DNA of 9,060 bases from an uncultured Acetobacter sp. (GTDB lineage: Bacteria > Pseudomonadota > Alphaproteobacteria > Acetobacterales > Acetobacteraceae), in assembly GCA_937900755.1 (NCBI GenBank), contig CALCDN010000281.1:1-9060 (forward strand), in the 5' to 3' direction. The notes beneath the pieces are model-generated. The model had not been told where the DNA came from. It did no database searches and saw only the letters and a list, made by a program, of their open reading frames with translations. Position numbers and translations under genes: made by a program. Shown here in pieces: positions 1-6,976 of this stretch (its first letter is position 1; the number at the start of each line of letters is the position of its first letter).

Positions 1-48
1 TCTACACAAGGAGTATCGTCGGCAGCGTCAGATGTGTATAAGAGACAG
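1..48 (+). other. Sequencing adapter (Nextera i5 side), not genomic DNA
   Basis: Bases 1-7 (TCTACAC) match the end of the Illumina P5 arm, 8-15 (AAGGAGTA) match the Nextera i5 index known as S507, 16-29 (TCGTCGGCAGCGTC) are the Nextera read 1 overhang, and 30-48 (AGATGTGTATAAGAGACAG) are the 19-base Tn5 mosaic end. All four parts occur in the correct order and without mismatch. Genomic sequence therefore starts at 49, and the left edge is most likely an untrimmed contig end. The adapter supplies the last 15 codons and the stop codon of the open frame on the minus strand. Confidence 0.98.
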
Positions 49-1291
49 GCATTAAATTATTAAAATAATCATAATCACATCCTTGGAAATAGGCTGACAA
101 GATAATCACCTTACATCCGGGCTTTGTATACATCAGGTTGGCAAGGGCCGCCCCAGCCTGCCCCACGACAACACGAGCCCCCCTGAAAGCCTCGATCTGT
201 TCTTTCGGGCTTAATGAACCGGGCTCCACAAAACTAAATCCAGCTCTGCGAAGATATTCCTCTATATTCTCAATATTGATAATATTTTTTGCATTTCCGT
301 AATGAGAGATTTTCCTTTTTACGTATATTTTTTTACCTATCCATTTTGTTGCATCAGGAACAATCTGCTCCGCTCGCGCCTGCAACAACGCGATAGCATA
401 CTTACTAAATACGTAAGTATCTGGAGAAATTTTTGGCATTTTAAAGCCGTCAAGAAAGGCCCTATACTCAGGTGGCGCAAACGCTGTCGATGACACGACT
501 ATAAGTCGGTCACAAAAGACCGGCCTTCCTATATGAACAAAGTAAATTTTTCTTTTATTAGTATTAAAAACCTTAATAGTCTCCATGATATTTCTGTCTA
601 TAAAAATATCAACCAGTAATGGAATTCCGTTATACTCAGAAAACTGATCGACAATCATGAGCTTAGGCAGAACTTCCGTCAAAAAGTGTGCATAATTCCC
701 AGCACACTGCCCCAATAGGGAAATTGCTGCTCCAATTTTTGCCGGAGGATCATAAACCGTTATGACATGATTTTTTTCCGGATCAATAATAATTTGCTGC
801 ACTCTCTCAGCATGAGAAACATCTCGCTCAGGAACATAAAGATCAGGATGTATACAATAACCATTCTCCAGCACAAAATCAGATGCAGGAAGAGGACGTG
901 CGTTCCTATATTCAGTAATTGTTAATTCTGGCTGAAAGAGATTTCGATCTCTATTGTCAATGTCAGGAATATGACCCGAAAATCTTGGTTTTTTAATCGG
1001 AATATAACTTGATGAACACACTTTTTTTATTATCAGAGCACGATCTTTATGCAACGCGGCATAATCTGACGCGCTTATAAGAGGCAACCGCTCACCTGAT
1101 ATATAATGACGCACCATAAATTTATATATCGACGGAATTTTCTGATAAAATGCTATTGTAGTTCTGTGCCATATTGACCGCAATATCCGCCGAACAATAC
1201 GAAAGGGAATCGAAAGAAAAAAAACAACAGGATGTTTTTTTCTTACAGGGACAGGCTGTTTAATACGAAAAAATTCGTCTTCAGGAACCAT
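49..1291 (-). CDS. Family 61-type glycosyltransferase (DUF563), 3' end missing
   Basis: Likely transfers a sugar from a nucleotide sugar to a growing surface polysaccharide in the cytoplasm; donor and acceptor cannot be read from the sequence. About 414 genuine residues are present. Residues 20-42 are hydrophobic and basic and may touch the membrane. Residues 199-210 (NYAHFLTEVLPK) match the conserved HFL..xLP element of the family. KKIYVKRK (320-327) and EPGSLSPKEQIEAFRGARVVVG followed by QAGAALANLMY (to 388) form the usual C-terminal nucleotide-sugar fold. The common family motif G.HGAGL.N reads GQAGAALAN here, so the histidine is replaced. The true C-terminus is absent: residues 415-429 of the open frame are adapter translation. 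The gene lies 121 bases downstream of rfbD in the same direction and is more AT-rich than the rfb genes, which suggests separate acquisition. The ATG at 1291 is the only good start seen; the ribosome site is weak. Family call fairly sure, substrate unknown. Confidence 0.82.
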
Positions 1292-1412
1292 AAAACACCA
1301 ACCTGCTTCTTAATTTTATTACAAAACGATGTTTTTCATATTCCATAAAAACTCTATTTTTGAAAATAAAATTTTATACTCTCCTGATATTTTTCGAAAA
1401 ACCAACAAAAAC
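1292..1412 (-). other. AT-rich spacer between rfbD and the glycosyltransferase
   Basis: This 121-base gap contains two perfect 12-bp AT palindromes, TTTTTCGAAAAA at 1390-1401 and ATAAAATTTTAT at 1366-1377. On the minus strand it also holds a TATAAA-like -10 (1373-1378) and an AGGAG with no start codon at a suitable distance. No acceptable -35 lies 16-18 bases upstream of the TATAAA. No GC-rich hairpin with a T run was found. The downstream glycosyltransferase may be read through from rfbD or from a weak promoter here; the sequence does not decide. Confidence 0.4.
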
Positions 1413-2315
1413 TCAACATGAAAGAATAACCTGTTCAATAATCGGTTCAAGACTATTTTTCCAACTCGGCATGACAACACTAAATACCTCGGCCAACTTT
1501 GCACAATCCAGCCGGGTGTCCATCGGTCGGCATGATGGAGTCGGCCAGTCTCGTGTGGCGATAGCCTGAACATCTGGCATGGGCCAACCATGTGTTGTTG
1601 CGATCTGTAGGGCGGACATCGCTAACCCATGCCATGTTGTGGCCTCGCTCCCACTGGCATGATAAATCCCCCCGTAATCCTTATGCCACCCCGTCTGTTC
1701 TATCCGTGTCATAATAGATAGAAGGGCAACAGCCAGATCATCAGCACTAGTCGGATTACCATACTGGTCATCTACAACACGCAAGGTCGGATTTTTGGCA
1801 CCCGCCATGAGAATGGTTTTTACAAAATTTTTACCTAGTGCAGAATATAACCATGCAGTCCGTACAATCATACTTTGCGAACAGGCCGCTAGGACGGCTT
1901 TTTCCCCTTCGGCTTTTGTTCGGCCATAAACCGAACAGGCAGATGTAAGGTCTGTCTCTATATACGGGGCCCCTTTGGCACCATCGAATACATAATCCGT
2001 GGAAATATGCAAAAGCGGAATACTCCGCTGCGCGCATAACCTGGCCAGCAGCTCCGGCCCAGCTATGTTAGCCCTCGCAGCGGCAGCTGGTTCACTTTCC
2101 GCCAGGTCAACAGCCGTCCATGCCGCCGCGTTGATAACGGCACTGGGGTTGTTCGCCGCCATAACGACTTCCAGCGTCTTCAAGCACTCAAAGTCAAAAT
2201 CTGGGCGCCCAACCAACTGAACCCGTGATGCTCCATGCCGTACCAACGCCTGTGCAAGCTGCCCTTGACCGCCCGTAACCAGAATTTTCCCGCCGACTGA
2301 AGAACACGCTCCCAT
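1413..2315 (-). CDS. rfbD: dTDP-4-dehydrorhamnose reductase
   Basis: Carries out the last step of dTDP-L-rhamnose synthesis, the NAD(P)H-dependent reduction of dTDP-4-dehydro-L-rhamnose, in the cytoplasm. The protein is 300 residues, normal for the family, and is an extended short-chain dehydrogenase. Visible elements are the Rossmann glycine motif GGQGQL (15-20), STDYVFDG (105-112), the catalytic YxxxK pair Y130 and K134, RTAWLYS (152-158), VDDQYGNPTSADDLA (181-195) and RPMDTRLD (263-270) near the C-terminus. The ATG at 2315 is preceded by AAGG at a good distance and adds about eight residues before the usual KILVTGG start; no closer start codon is in frame. It is the fourth gene of the operon, 39 bases after rfbC, the only non-overlapping junction within the rfb set. 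Also called rmlD. Confidence 0.96.
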   Translation of the reverse strand: MGACSSVGGKILVTGGQGQLAQALVRHGASRVQLVGRPDFDFECLKTLEVVMAANNPSAVINAAAWTAVDLAESEPAAAARANIAGPELLARLCAQRSIPLLHISTDYVFDGAKGAPYIETDLTSACSVYGRTKAEGEKAVLAACSQSMIVRTAWLYSALGKNFVKTILMAGAKNPTLRVVDDQYGNPTSADDLAVALLSIMTRIEQTGWHKDYGGIYHASGSEATTWHGLAMSALQIATTHGWPMPDVQAIATRDWPTPSCRPMDTRLDCAKLAEVFSVVMPSWKNSLEPIIEQVILSC

Positions 2316-2354
2316 TACAGCCTTATCCCAAACGCCACAGACAGTACGCCACGT

Positions 2355-2906
2355 TCAAAACCAACCACGCGCGGCAGAAAACTCAGGTGCCTTCTGATCC
2401 TTCTCAGATAAAAAAACCTCATCCGATGCAAAAGGCCAGTCTATAGCCAGTTCCTTACTGTTCCAAAGGACCGAACGTTCCAGAGCCTTGTCATAAAAAC
2501 TGGTACATTTGTAATGCACCTCCGCACAATCGGTCAGTGAACAGAACCCGTGCAGAAAACCCGGTGGAATCCACATCTGCGACCAGTTATCCTCAGACAG
2601 TTCCACCCCGCCCCATTGCCCGTAGGTAGGGGAATTGGTGCGTGCATCCACAGCAACATCCCAGATTGCCCCGCGCGCGCACCTTACGAGTTTACCTTGG
2701 GCACAGGGTGCAATTTGGCAATGAAGCCCACGCACCACACCTTTGCGAGACGAAACGCTCTGGTTATCCTGCACAAAAGTGTCGGTAATACCAACATCTT
2801 GCAGAAGTTTTGCATTATAAGTTTCAGAAAAAAAACCGCGACCATCCCTGAAACGGGGCAGAGTTAATACGATAATATCAGGAATTGCGAGACGCTCAAT
2901 TTTCAT
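2355..2906 (-). CDS. rfbC: dTDP-4-dehydrorhamnose 3,5-epimerase
   Basis: Epimerises dTDP-4-dehydro-6-deoxy-D-glucose at C3 and C5 to dTDP-4-dehydro-L-rhamnose, the third step of the pathway. The 183-residue cupin protein has the full RmlC pattern: FRDGRGFFSETYN (19-31), QDNQS (46-50), RGLH with the catalytic histidine H62, K72, MWIPPGFLHG with H119 (111-120), Y132 in VHYKCTSFYDK, and the acidic residue D170 in LSEKD. Positions agree closely with characterised RmlC proteins, so the enzyme should be active. The ATG at 2906 overlaps the rfbA stop codon as ATGA, which points to coupled translation. Also called rmlC. Confidence 0.97.
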   Translation of the reverse strand: MKIERLAIPDIIVLTLPRFRDGRGFFSETYNAKLLQDVGITDTFVQDNQSVSSRKGVVRGLHCQIAPCAQGKLVRCARGAIWDVAVDARTNSPTYGQWGGVELSEDNWSQMWIPPGFLHGFCSLTDCAEVHYKCTSFYDKALERSVLWNSKELAIDWPFASDEVFLSEKDQKAPEFSAARGWF

Positions 2907-3832
2907 GACATGGGACCGTGCTTCAGATCAGATGCAACCAAGTTGAGCAGAATACGCCCAAGTTCGGTTTTACCCATTTTAAGTGCATAATCGTGCAACT
3001 GCTGGCCCGTAATGTACCCCATACGATAGGCTACCTCGCCAGGGCTGCCTACAATCAGGCCCTGGCGCGCCTGAATTGTACGCACAAAGGAACTGGCTTC
3101 CAGCAGGCTTTCGGGCAGGCCCGCATCCAGCCAAGCACATCCGCGGCCCAACTTCACCACGTCCAGCTTGCCGTCTTCAAGATAAAACCGGTTAAGATCA
3201 GTTATTTCCAGTTCGTTCCGCCAGGACGGTTTAAGGCGGCGAGAGAAGTCCAGCACCCGCTTATCATAAAAATATAAACCCGTAACGGCCCAGTTTGACG
3301 GTGGTTTTTCCGGCTTTTCAACAATGTCGCAAAGCTTCCCCATCGGATCAAAAGAGATCACACCGTAGCGCTCAGGATCTTTGACCTGATAGGAAAAAAT
3401 AACCGCGCCCTCATCGCGCTGCGCTGCGTCTTGCAAGGCAGTGCTCAGGTGGTCCGCAAAAATCAGGTTATCTCCCAGAACGAGCGCACACGGAGAATTA
3501 TCTAGCCAATCAGCCGCCAGCAAAAAAGCCTGTGGAATACCATCTGGCGAAGGCTGTACCCGATACGTAAACTGTACGCCGTACTGGCTTCCATCACCAA
3601 GCAACCGTTGGAACAGGGGCAGGTCATCGGGTGTGCTGATAATCATGATATCACGAATACCGGACAACATGAGCGTAGTCAGCGGATAGTAGATCATCGG
3701 TTTATCATAAACCGGTAACAACTGCTTACTGACGGCAAGAGTCATGGGGTGCAGTCGTGTACCCGAACCGCCAGCGAGTAGAATTCCCTTTTTCAATTTG
3801 TCAGCCGTCGGCAATATCGGGCAGTCATTCAT
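2903..3832 (-). CDS. rfbA: Glucose-1-phosphate thymidylyltransferase
   Basis: Makes dTDP-glucose from glucose-1-phosphate and dTTP, the first and usually feedback-controlled step of dTDP-L-rhamnose synthesis. The 309-residue protein shows GGSGTRL (21-27), SKQLLP with K36, DKPMIYYP (43-50), the metal-binding VLGDN with D121, RYGVISFD (155-162), EKP (172-174), TGLYFYD (184-190) and NELEITDLN (206-214). The family's usual WLDTGTH reads WLDAGLP here (234-240). The N-terminus is about 10 residues longer than in enterobacterial RmlA; the ATG at 3832 overlaps the rfbB stop as ATGA, which supports this start. Second gene of the operon. Also called rmlA. Confidence 0.97.
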   Translation of the reverse strand: MNDCPILPTADKLKKGILLAGGSGTRLHPMTLAVSKQLLPVYDKPMIYYPLTTLMLSGIRDIMIISTPDDLPLFQRLLGDGSQYGVQFTYRVQPSPDGIPQAFLLAADWLDNSPCALVLGDNLIFADHLSTALQDAAQRDEGAVIFSYQVKDPERYGVISFDPMGKLCDIVEKPEKPPSNWAVTGLYFYDKRVLDFSRRLKPSWRNELEITDLNRFYLEDGKLDVVKLGRGCAWLDAGLPESLLEASSFVRTIQARQGLIVGSPGEVAYRMGYITGQQLHDYALKMGKTELGRILLNLVASDLKHGPMS

Positions 3833-4887
3833 GGTAAGACACTTCCTAGCCTACTTCCATCATAACGCCGGGCCTGGATTTTTTCCCACCAGACGCGGTT
3901 ATCCAAATACCATTGCACCGTACGATGAATACCCTGCTCAAAAGTATGCCGGGCCGTCCAATCCAGTGACCTTTCGGCATGAGAAGGATCAATTTCATAA
4001 CGAAAATCGTGCCCCGGCCGATCCGCGACAAACTGACTCAGGGTTTCACGCGGGCCTGTGGCGGAGGGACTCAACTCATCAAGCACTCCACAAATACTCT
4101 GGACTACACGCAGATTACTCCGCGGCTGTCTGGCGCCAATAGCATAGGTTTCACCTGCGCGGCCACGCTCCACCGCCCGCACAAGAGCCTCGGCATGGTC
4201 CTCCACAAACAGCCAGTCACGCACATTGTTGCCCTGCCCATACACGGGCAATGCCCTACCCTCGATTGCGTTAATGGTAATAAGGGGGATCAGCTTTTCG
4301 GGAAAATGCCAAATCCCGTAATTGTTCGTTGTATTGGTAATGAATGTTGGCAGGCCAAACGTATGATACCAGGCACGCACAAGAGAATCAGAAGACGCCT
4401 TACTGGCAGAATAAGGGCTGCGTGGGTCGTAGGGTGTGCTTTCCGTAAACGGTGGATCATGTGGCCCAAGCGCTCCGAACACCTCGTCCGTTGAAATATG
4501 ATGGAAACGAAAATTCTCTCTCTCTTTCCGGTCCAGTGTGCGCCAGTACTGCAAGCTGGCCTCCAGCATGGAGTAGGTGCCCACAATATTGGTCTGCACA
4601 AAAACACCCGGCCCATCAATTGAACGGTCAACATGACTCTCCGCCGCCAGATGCATGACAGCATCGGGGCGAAATGATGCGAACAGCGCCGTCAGGTCAG
4701 ATGTATCCAGGATATTGGTTTGTGAAAAACGGTAACTCGGGCTCCCCGCCGCCTCTTCAACAGCTTCTGTGGAGGCCGCATAAGTCAAACAGTCCACATT
4801 CAAAACAGAATGTCGCGTGGACCGCACAATGTGACGAACAACGGCCGAACCAATAAAACCACAGCCGCCAGTAAGAAGAATACGCAT
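3829..4887 (-). CDS. rfbB: dTDP-glucose 4,6-dehydratase
   Basis: Converts dTDP-glucose to dTDP-4-dehydro-6-deoxy-D-glucose with bound NAD, the second step of dTDP-L-rhamnose synthesis. The 352-residue protein has the Rossmann motif GGCGFIGS (7-14), HLAAESHVDRSI (79-90), the catalytic triad T133-D134-E135 in STDEVFG, the YxxxK pair Y159 and K163, and NNYGIWHFPEKLIPL (188-202), where most relatives have NNYGPYHFPEK. Length and active site are normal. It is the first gene of the rfb operon, reads away from the family 2 glycosyltransferase, and is preceded by a GAAGA-type ribosome site a few bases before the ATG at 4887. Also called rmlB. Confidence 0.97.
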   Translation of the reverse strand: MRILLTGGCGFIGSAVVRHIVRSTRHSVLNVDCLTYAASTEAVEEAAGSPSYRFSQTNILDTSDLTALFASFRPDAVMHLAAESHVDRSIDGPGVFVQTNIVGTYSMLEASLQYWRTLDRKERENFRFHHISTDEVFGALGPHDPPFTESTPYDPRSPYSASKASSDSLVRAWYHTFGLPTFITNTTNNYGIWHFPEKLIPLITINAIEGRALPVYGQGNNVRDWLFVEDHAEALVRAVERGRAGETYAIGARQPRSNLRVVQSICGVLDELSPSATGPRETLSQFVADRPGHDFRYEIDPSHAERSLDWTARHTFEQGIHRTVQWYLDNRVWWEKIQARRYDGSRLGSVLP

Positions 4888-4923
4888 ATTATCTTCGCTT
4901 TACGCCACTTTTGCACAAAAAGA

Positions 4924-4952
4924 AAAATATCTTGAACCTAGTTTCAAATCAA
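4924..4952 (-). promoter_or_regulatory. Candidate promoter of the rfb operon
   Basis: On the minus strand TTGATT (4947-4952) and TATTTT (4924-4929) are separated by 17 bases and lie about 40 bases upstream of the rfbB start. Each hexamer matches the vegetative consensus at four of six positions. The region is AT-rich, so chance matches are likely. The spacer coincides with a near-palindrome that could be an operator. Confidence 0.35.
4932..4947. repeat. 16-bp near-palindrome upstream of rfbB (possible operator)
   Basis: TTGAACCTAGTTTCAA is symmetric at 14 of 16 positions around a central CTAG. It sits almost exactly in the spacer of the candidate rfbB promoter, where a bound dimeric regulator could block or alter transcription. 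No regulator gene is present in the window, so this is only a structural observation. Confidence 0.4.
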
Positions 4953-5215
4953 AACCAGAGCGGTTTTTGGTCGTGAATTTATAGTATGATATATGCCTAC
5001 AGACAATGGCCCATACACCCATTGAGCCGACAACAGCATTGTGGCATGTTTCCCGTCAGCTTGGCTGGCCGCGCCTGCTATCTGCTCAGACTAGCCCAAG
5101 AAACACTACGAAAAAATTTTATGCTCTCATCAAGTTCATGGAACTGAAGAGTTATGCTATGGTACTTACTTGTGTTTTGTCGTTTAAAATCTATCGTTGC
5201 AAAGAAGAAAATTAA

Positions 5216-6151
5216 ATGCCAGGAAGTGTTTGCGCAATTATTATTACCTACAATCCTGAAATTGAAAAATTTGAAAATACCATAAAAAGCATTATCGGTC
5301 AGTCAGATGACATCATCATCATAGATAACATGTCCCAAGCACAGAGAGTCATTCAAGAACTGGCAAAAAAATATAATACAAAATTTATACCTCTCCCAGA
5401 AAACGAAGGCATAGCTTACGCACAGAATATTGGAATTACATATGCCATTAAACACAATTACAATTATATATTCTTGATGGATCAGGATACTATTATCCCT
5501 GAAAACGGGGTACCTGTCCTGCTCAAGACATATTCTGATCTGGAGAAGGCCAACAACAAAATTGGCTCACTAGGCTACGCCTATAAAAACACACATACCG
5601 GTCAATTAAACCAAGTATGGCGTACACATAATATGAAACTCAACAAAGAAATTATAAACTTAAATCAGAAAAAAATATTCGAAATTGATTTCACAATTGC
5701 CTCAGGTTCTTTTATTTCCACTGAAACTTTGAAAAAAGTAGGGTTAATGGACACCGCATTATTTATTGATCTGGTGGATGTTGAATGGGGCCTACGCGCA
5801 CAAGCGCTTGGCTACAAAAATTTCCAGAGTTTCGAAAAAATCATGCAACATTCTCTTGGTAGTAAGTGCAAAAAAATATTCAGCAGGACAATAACGTTAC
5901 ATCCCCCCATAAGAAATTACTATATTATTAGAAACTCCATAACGCTTATTAGAATGAACCACATTCATCCGGCATGGAAAAAATATTTATTGAAACGTAT
6001 TTTCCAGTTTTTCTTTGTATTCGGTTTTTTAGTAGGTGAACAGCGCGAAAGAATAAGCCTGATGTTACGCGGGACAAAAGACGGCCTGCTGCACAAACAG
6101 GGACGGTTTGGATCCGACGACAGCCCCCCGCCACCAGAAATATTTGTCTAA
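5216..6151 (+). CDS. Family 2 rhamnosyltransferase
   Basis: Predicted inverting GT-A glycosyltransferase that moves L-rhamnose from dTDP-L-rhamnose to a lipid-linked glycan at the cytoplasmic face of the inner membrane. The 311-residue protein has AIIITYNP (7-14), IIDNMS (35-40), LPENEGIAYAQNIGI (60-74), the metal-binding DQD in FLMDQD (86-91), ASGSFIS (162-168), the D188-V-E190-W segment in LVDVEWGLRAQALGY expected to carry the catalytic acid, and PPIRNYYIIRNSI (230-242). This order is typical of the RfbN/WbbL-like rhamnosyltransferases. Residues 257-275 are basic and hydrophobic and may touch the membrane. The rfb operon next door supplies the predicted donor. The gene is strongly AT-rich until about base 6040, after which codons become GC-richer and the protein ends with a DDSPPPPE tail. 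The start follows an AAGAAG-like site, with TAA of an upstream frame directly before it. Linkage and acceptor are unknown. Confidence 0.87.
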   Translation: MPGSVCAIIITYNPEIEKFENTIKSIIGQSDDIIIIDNMSQAQRVIQELAKKYNTKFIPLPENEGIAYAQNIGITYAIKHNYNYIFLMDQDTIIPENGVPVLLKTYSDLEKANNKIGSLGYAYKNTHTGQLNQVWRTHNMKLNKEIINLNQKKIFEIDFTIASGSFISTETLKKVGLMDTALFIDLVDVEWGLRAQALGYKNFQSFEKIMQHSLGSKCKKIFSRTITLHPPIRNYYIIRNSITLIRMNHIHPAWKKYLLKRIFQFFFVFGFLVGEQRERISLMLRGTKDGLLHKQGRFGSDDSPPPPEIFV

Positions 6152-6232
6152 ATCAGGACAGAATACGCGTATTTCCGCATCGTCATAACACGCAGGATTT
6201 AAAATTCTGGTATGTAGACGTTCTACAAAAAC
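6152..6232. other. Convergent intergenic gap with small inverted repeats
   Basis: Between the rightward rhamnosyltransferase and the leftward wzt lie a 12-bp perfect palindrome AATACGCGTATT (6162-6173) and an inverted repeat TGTAGA-CGT-TCTACA (6213-6227). The second could form a 6-bp stem but is followed by A, not T, on the plus strand and has its T run on the wrong side for the minus strand. Neither is a convincing intrinsic terminator, although transcripts converge here. Confidence 0.4.
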
Positions 6233-6976
6233 CTATGGTGGTAAATACGCCTTGAAGACATCCTCAATCGAGCCATCCATCTTTATCACTCCGTTTTCCA
6301 GCCATATCAAACGGTTACACCATTGCTCCAAGATCGCGGTAGAATGGCTTGCAAGAACAAGAATTTTGGCTGCACTTACCATGGTTTCAACCCGCTTTTT
6401 TGCCTTACTTAAAAAAGCGGCATCACCAGCCAATATCCACTCGTCCATCAGCAGGATCTCTGGAGCAAACGCCGTTGCCATGGCAAACCCCAGCCGCACA
6501 ACCATGCCTGATGAGTAGCTGCGAATGGGCAGTTCTATAAACTCGTTAAGACCCGAAAAGTTTATGACATCTTCTTTAAAATGTGCGGCTTCCTGCTTAC
6601 TCAGACCGAGAAAACAGGCCCGGAGAAAAATGTTTTCCCGCCCTGTCAACTCCATGTTCATGCCCTGATTGGGGTCAAGCAGCGCCGTTACCTGCCCATC
6701 TATCGTGATAACGCCCTTGTTGGGCTGATAAATACCAGAAAGTGTTCGTAACAAAGTTGTTTTACCCGCACCATTTGACCCAACCAGACCAAGCCGGTCA
6801 TCCGGTTTGAGAGAAAAACTGATATCTCTCAACGCCAGTAAATTTGTACGATTTTTAGGCCCTGACGAAAACCGGGAAGAGGTCGTTTTCAACAGGGTTT
6901 TTTTCAAGGATCGGCTGTCACTATGGTACAGGGGGAAGTCGATCGAAACATCGGACACATCCAGAAAAGTCATCAT
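6233..6976 (-). CDS. wzt: ABC transporter ATPase for polysaccharide export (Wzt, short form)
   Basis: ATP-hydrolysing subunit that drives flipping of a lipid-linked polysaccharide across the inner membrane together with Wzm. The 247-residue protein has Walker A GSNGAGKT (67-74), Q104 in the Q-loop region, the signature YSSGM (154-158), Walker B ILLMDE (174-179) and the H-loop histidine H211. The N-terminal stretch IDFPLYHSDSRSLKK is typical of the KpsT/Wzt branch. The protein ends soon after the nucleotide-binding domain, so the C-terminal carbohydrate-binding domain found in some Wzt proteins is absent. The start is ATGATG directly after the wzm TAA; either ATG could be used. Both genes should be translated from one transcript. 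No clear terminator follows. Confidence 0.93.
   Translation of the reverse strand: MMTFLDVSDVSIDFPLYHSDSRSLKKTLLKTTSSRFSSGPKNRTNLLALRDISFSLKPDDRLGLVGSNGAGKTTLLRTLSGIYQPNKGVITIDGQVTALLDPNQGMNMELTGRENIFLRACFLGLSKQEAAHFKEDVINFSGLNEFIELPIRSYSSGMVVRLGFAMATAFAPEILLMDEWILAGDAAFLSKAKKRVETMVSAAKILVLASHSTAILEQWCNRLIWLENGVIKMDGSIEDVFKAYLPP

Larger units (their letters stand above)
4888..5215. other. Divergent intergenic region, rfbB / rhamnosyltransferase
   Basis: This 328-base stretch should hold the promoters for leftward rfbB and for the rightward glycosyltransferase. The left part carries the candidate rfbB promoter and the near-palindrome. For the rightward gene a TATGAT (4985-4990) and a TTGGTC / TATATG pair (4967-4972 and 4990-4995, 17-base spacer) are present but weak. 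A 69-codon open frame runs 5006-5215 and ends right before the next ATG; it shows no recognisable domain and no good ribosome site, and may be untranslated leader. Bases 5006-5100 are more GC-rich than what follows and could be a remnant of older chromosomal sequence. Confidence 0.6.

Noticed and set aside
2..48. Unusual C-terminus PVSYTHLTLPTILLV of the glycosyltransferase
   Set aside because: It is the reverse translation of the Nextera adapter, not a protein tail.
30..48. Tn5 mosaic end as evidence of a natural transposon
   Set aside because: It is joined to the synthetic index and P5 sequence, so it comes from library preparation.
1319..1591. A 90-residue open frame across the rfbD end and the spacer
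   Set aside because: It overlaps rfbD in another frame and continues into low-complexity AT sequence; no domain or ribosome site.
6213..6227. Hairpin TGTAGA-CGT-TCTACA as a bidirectional terminator
   Set aside because: The stem is only 6 bp and AT-containing, and no T run follows it on either strand in the right place.
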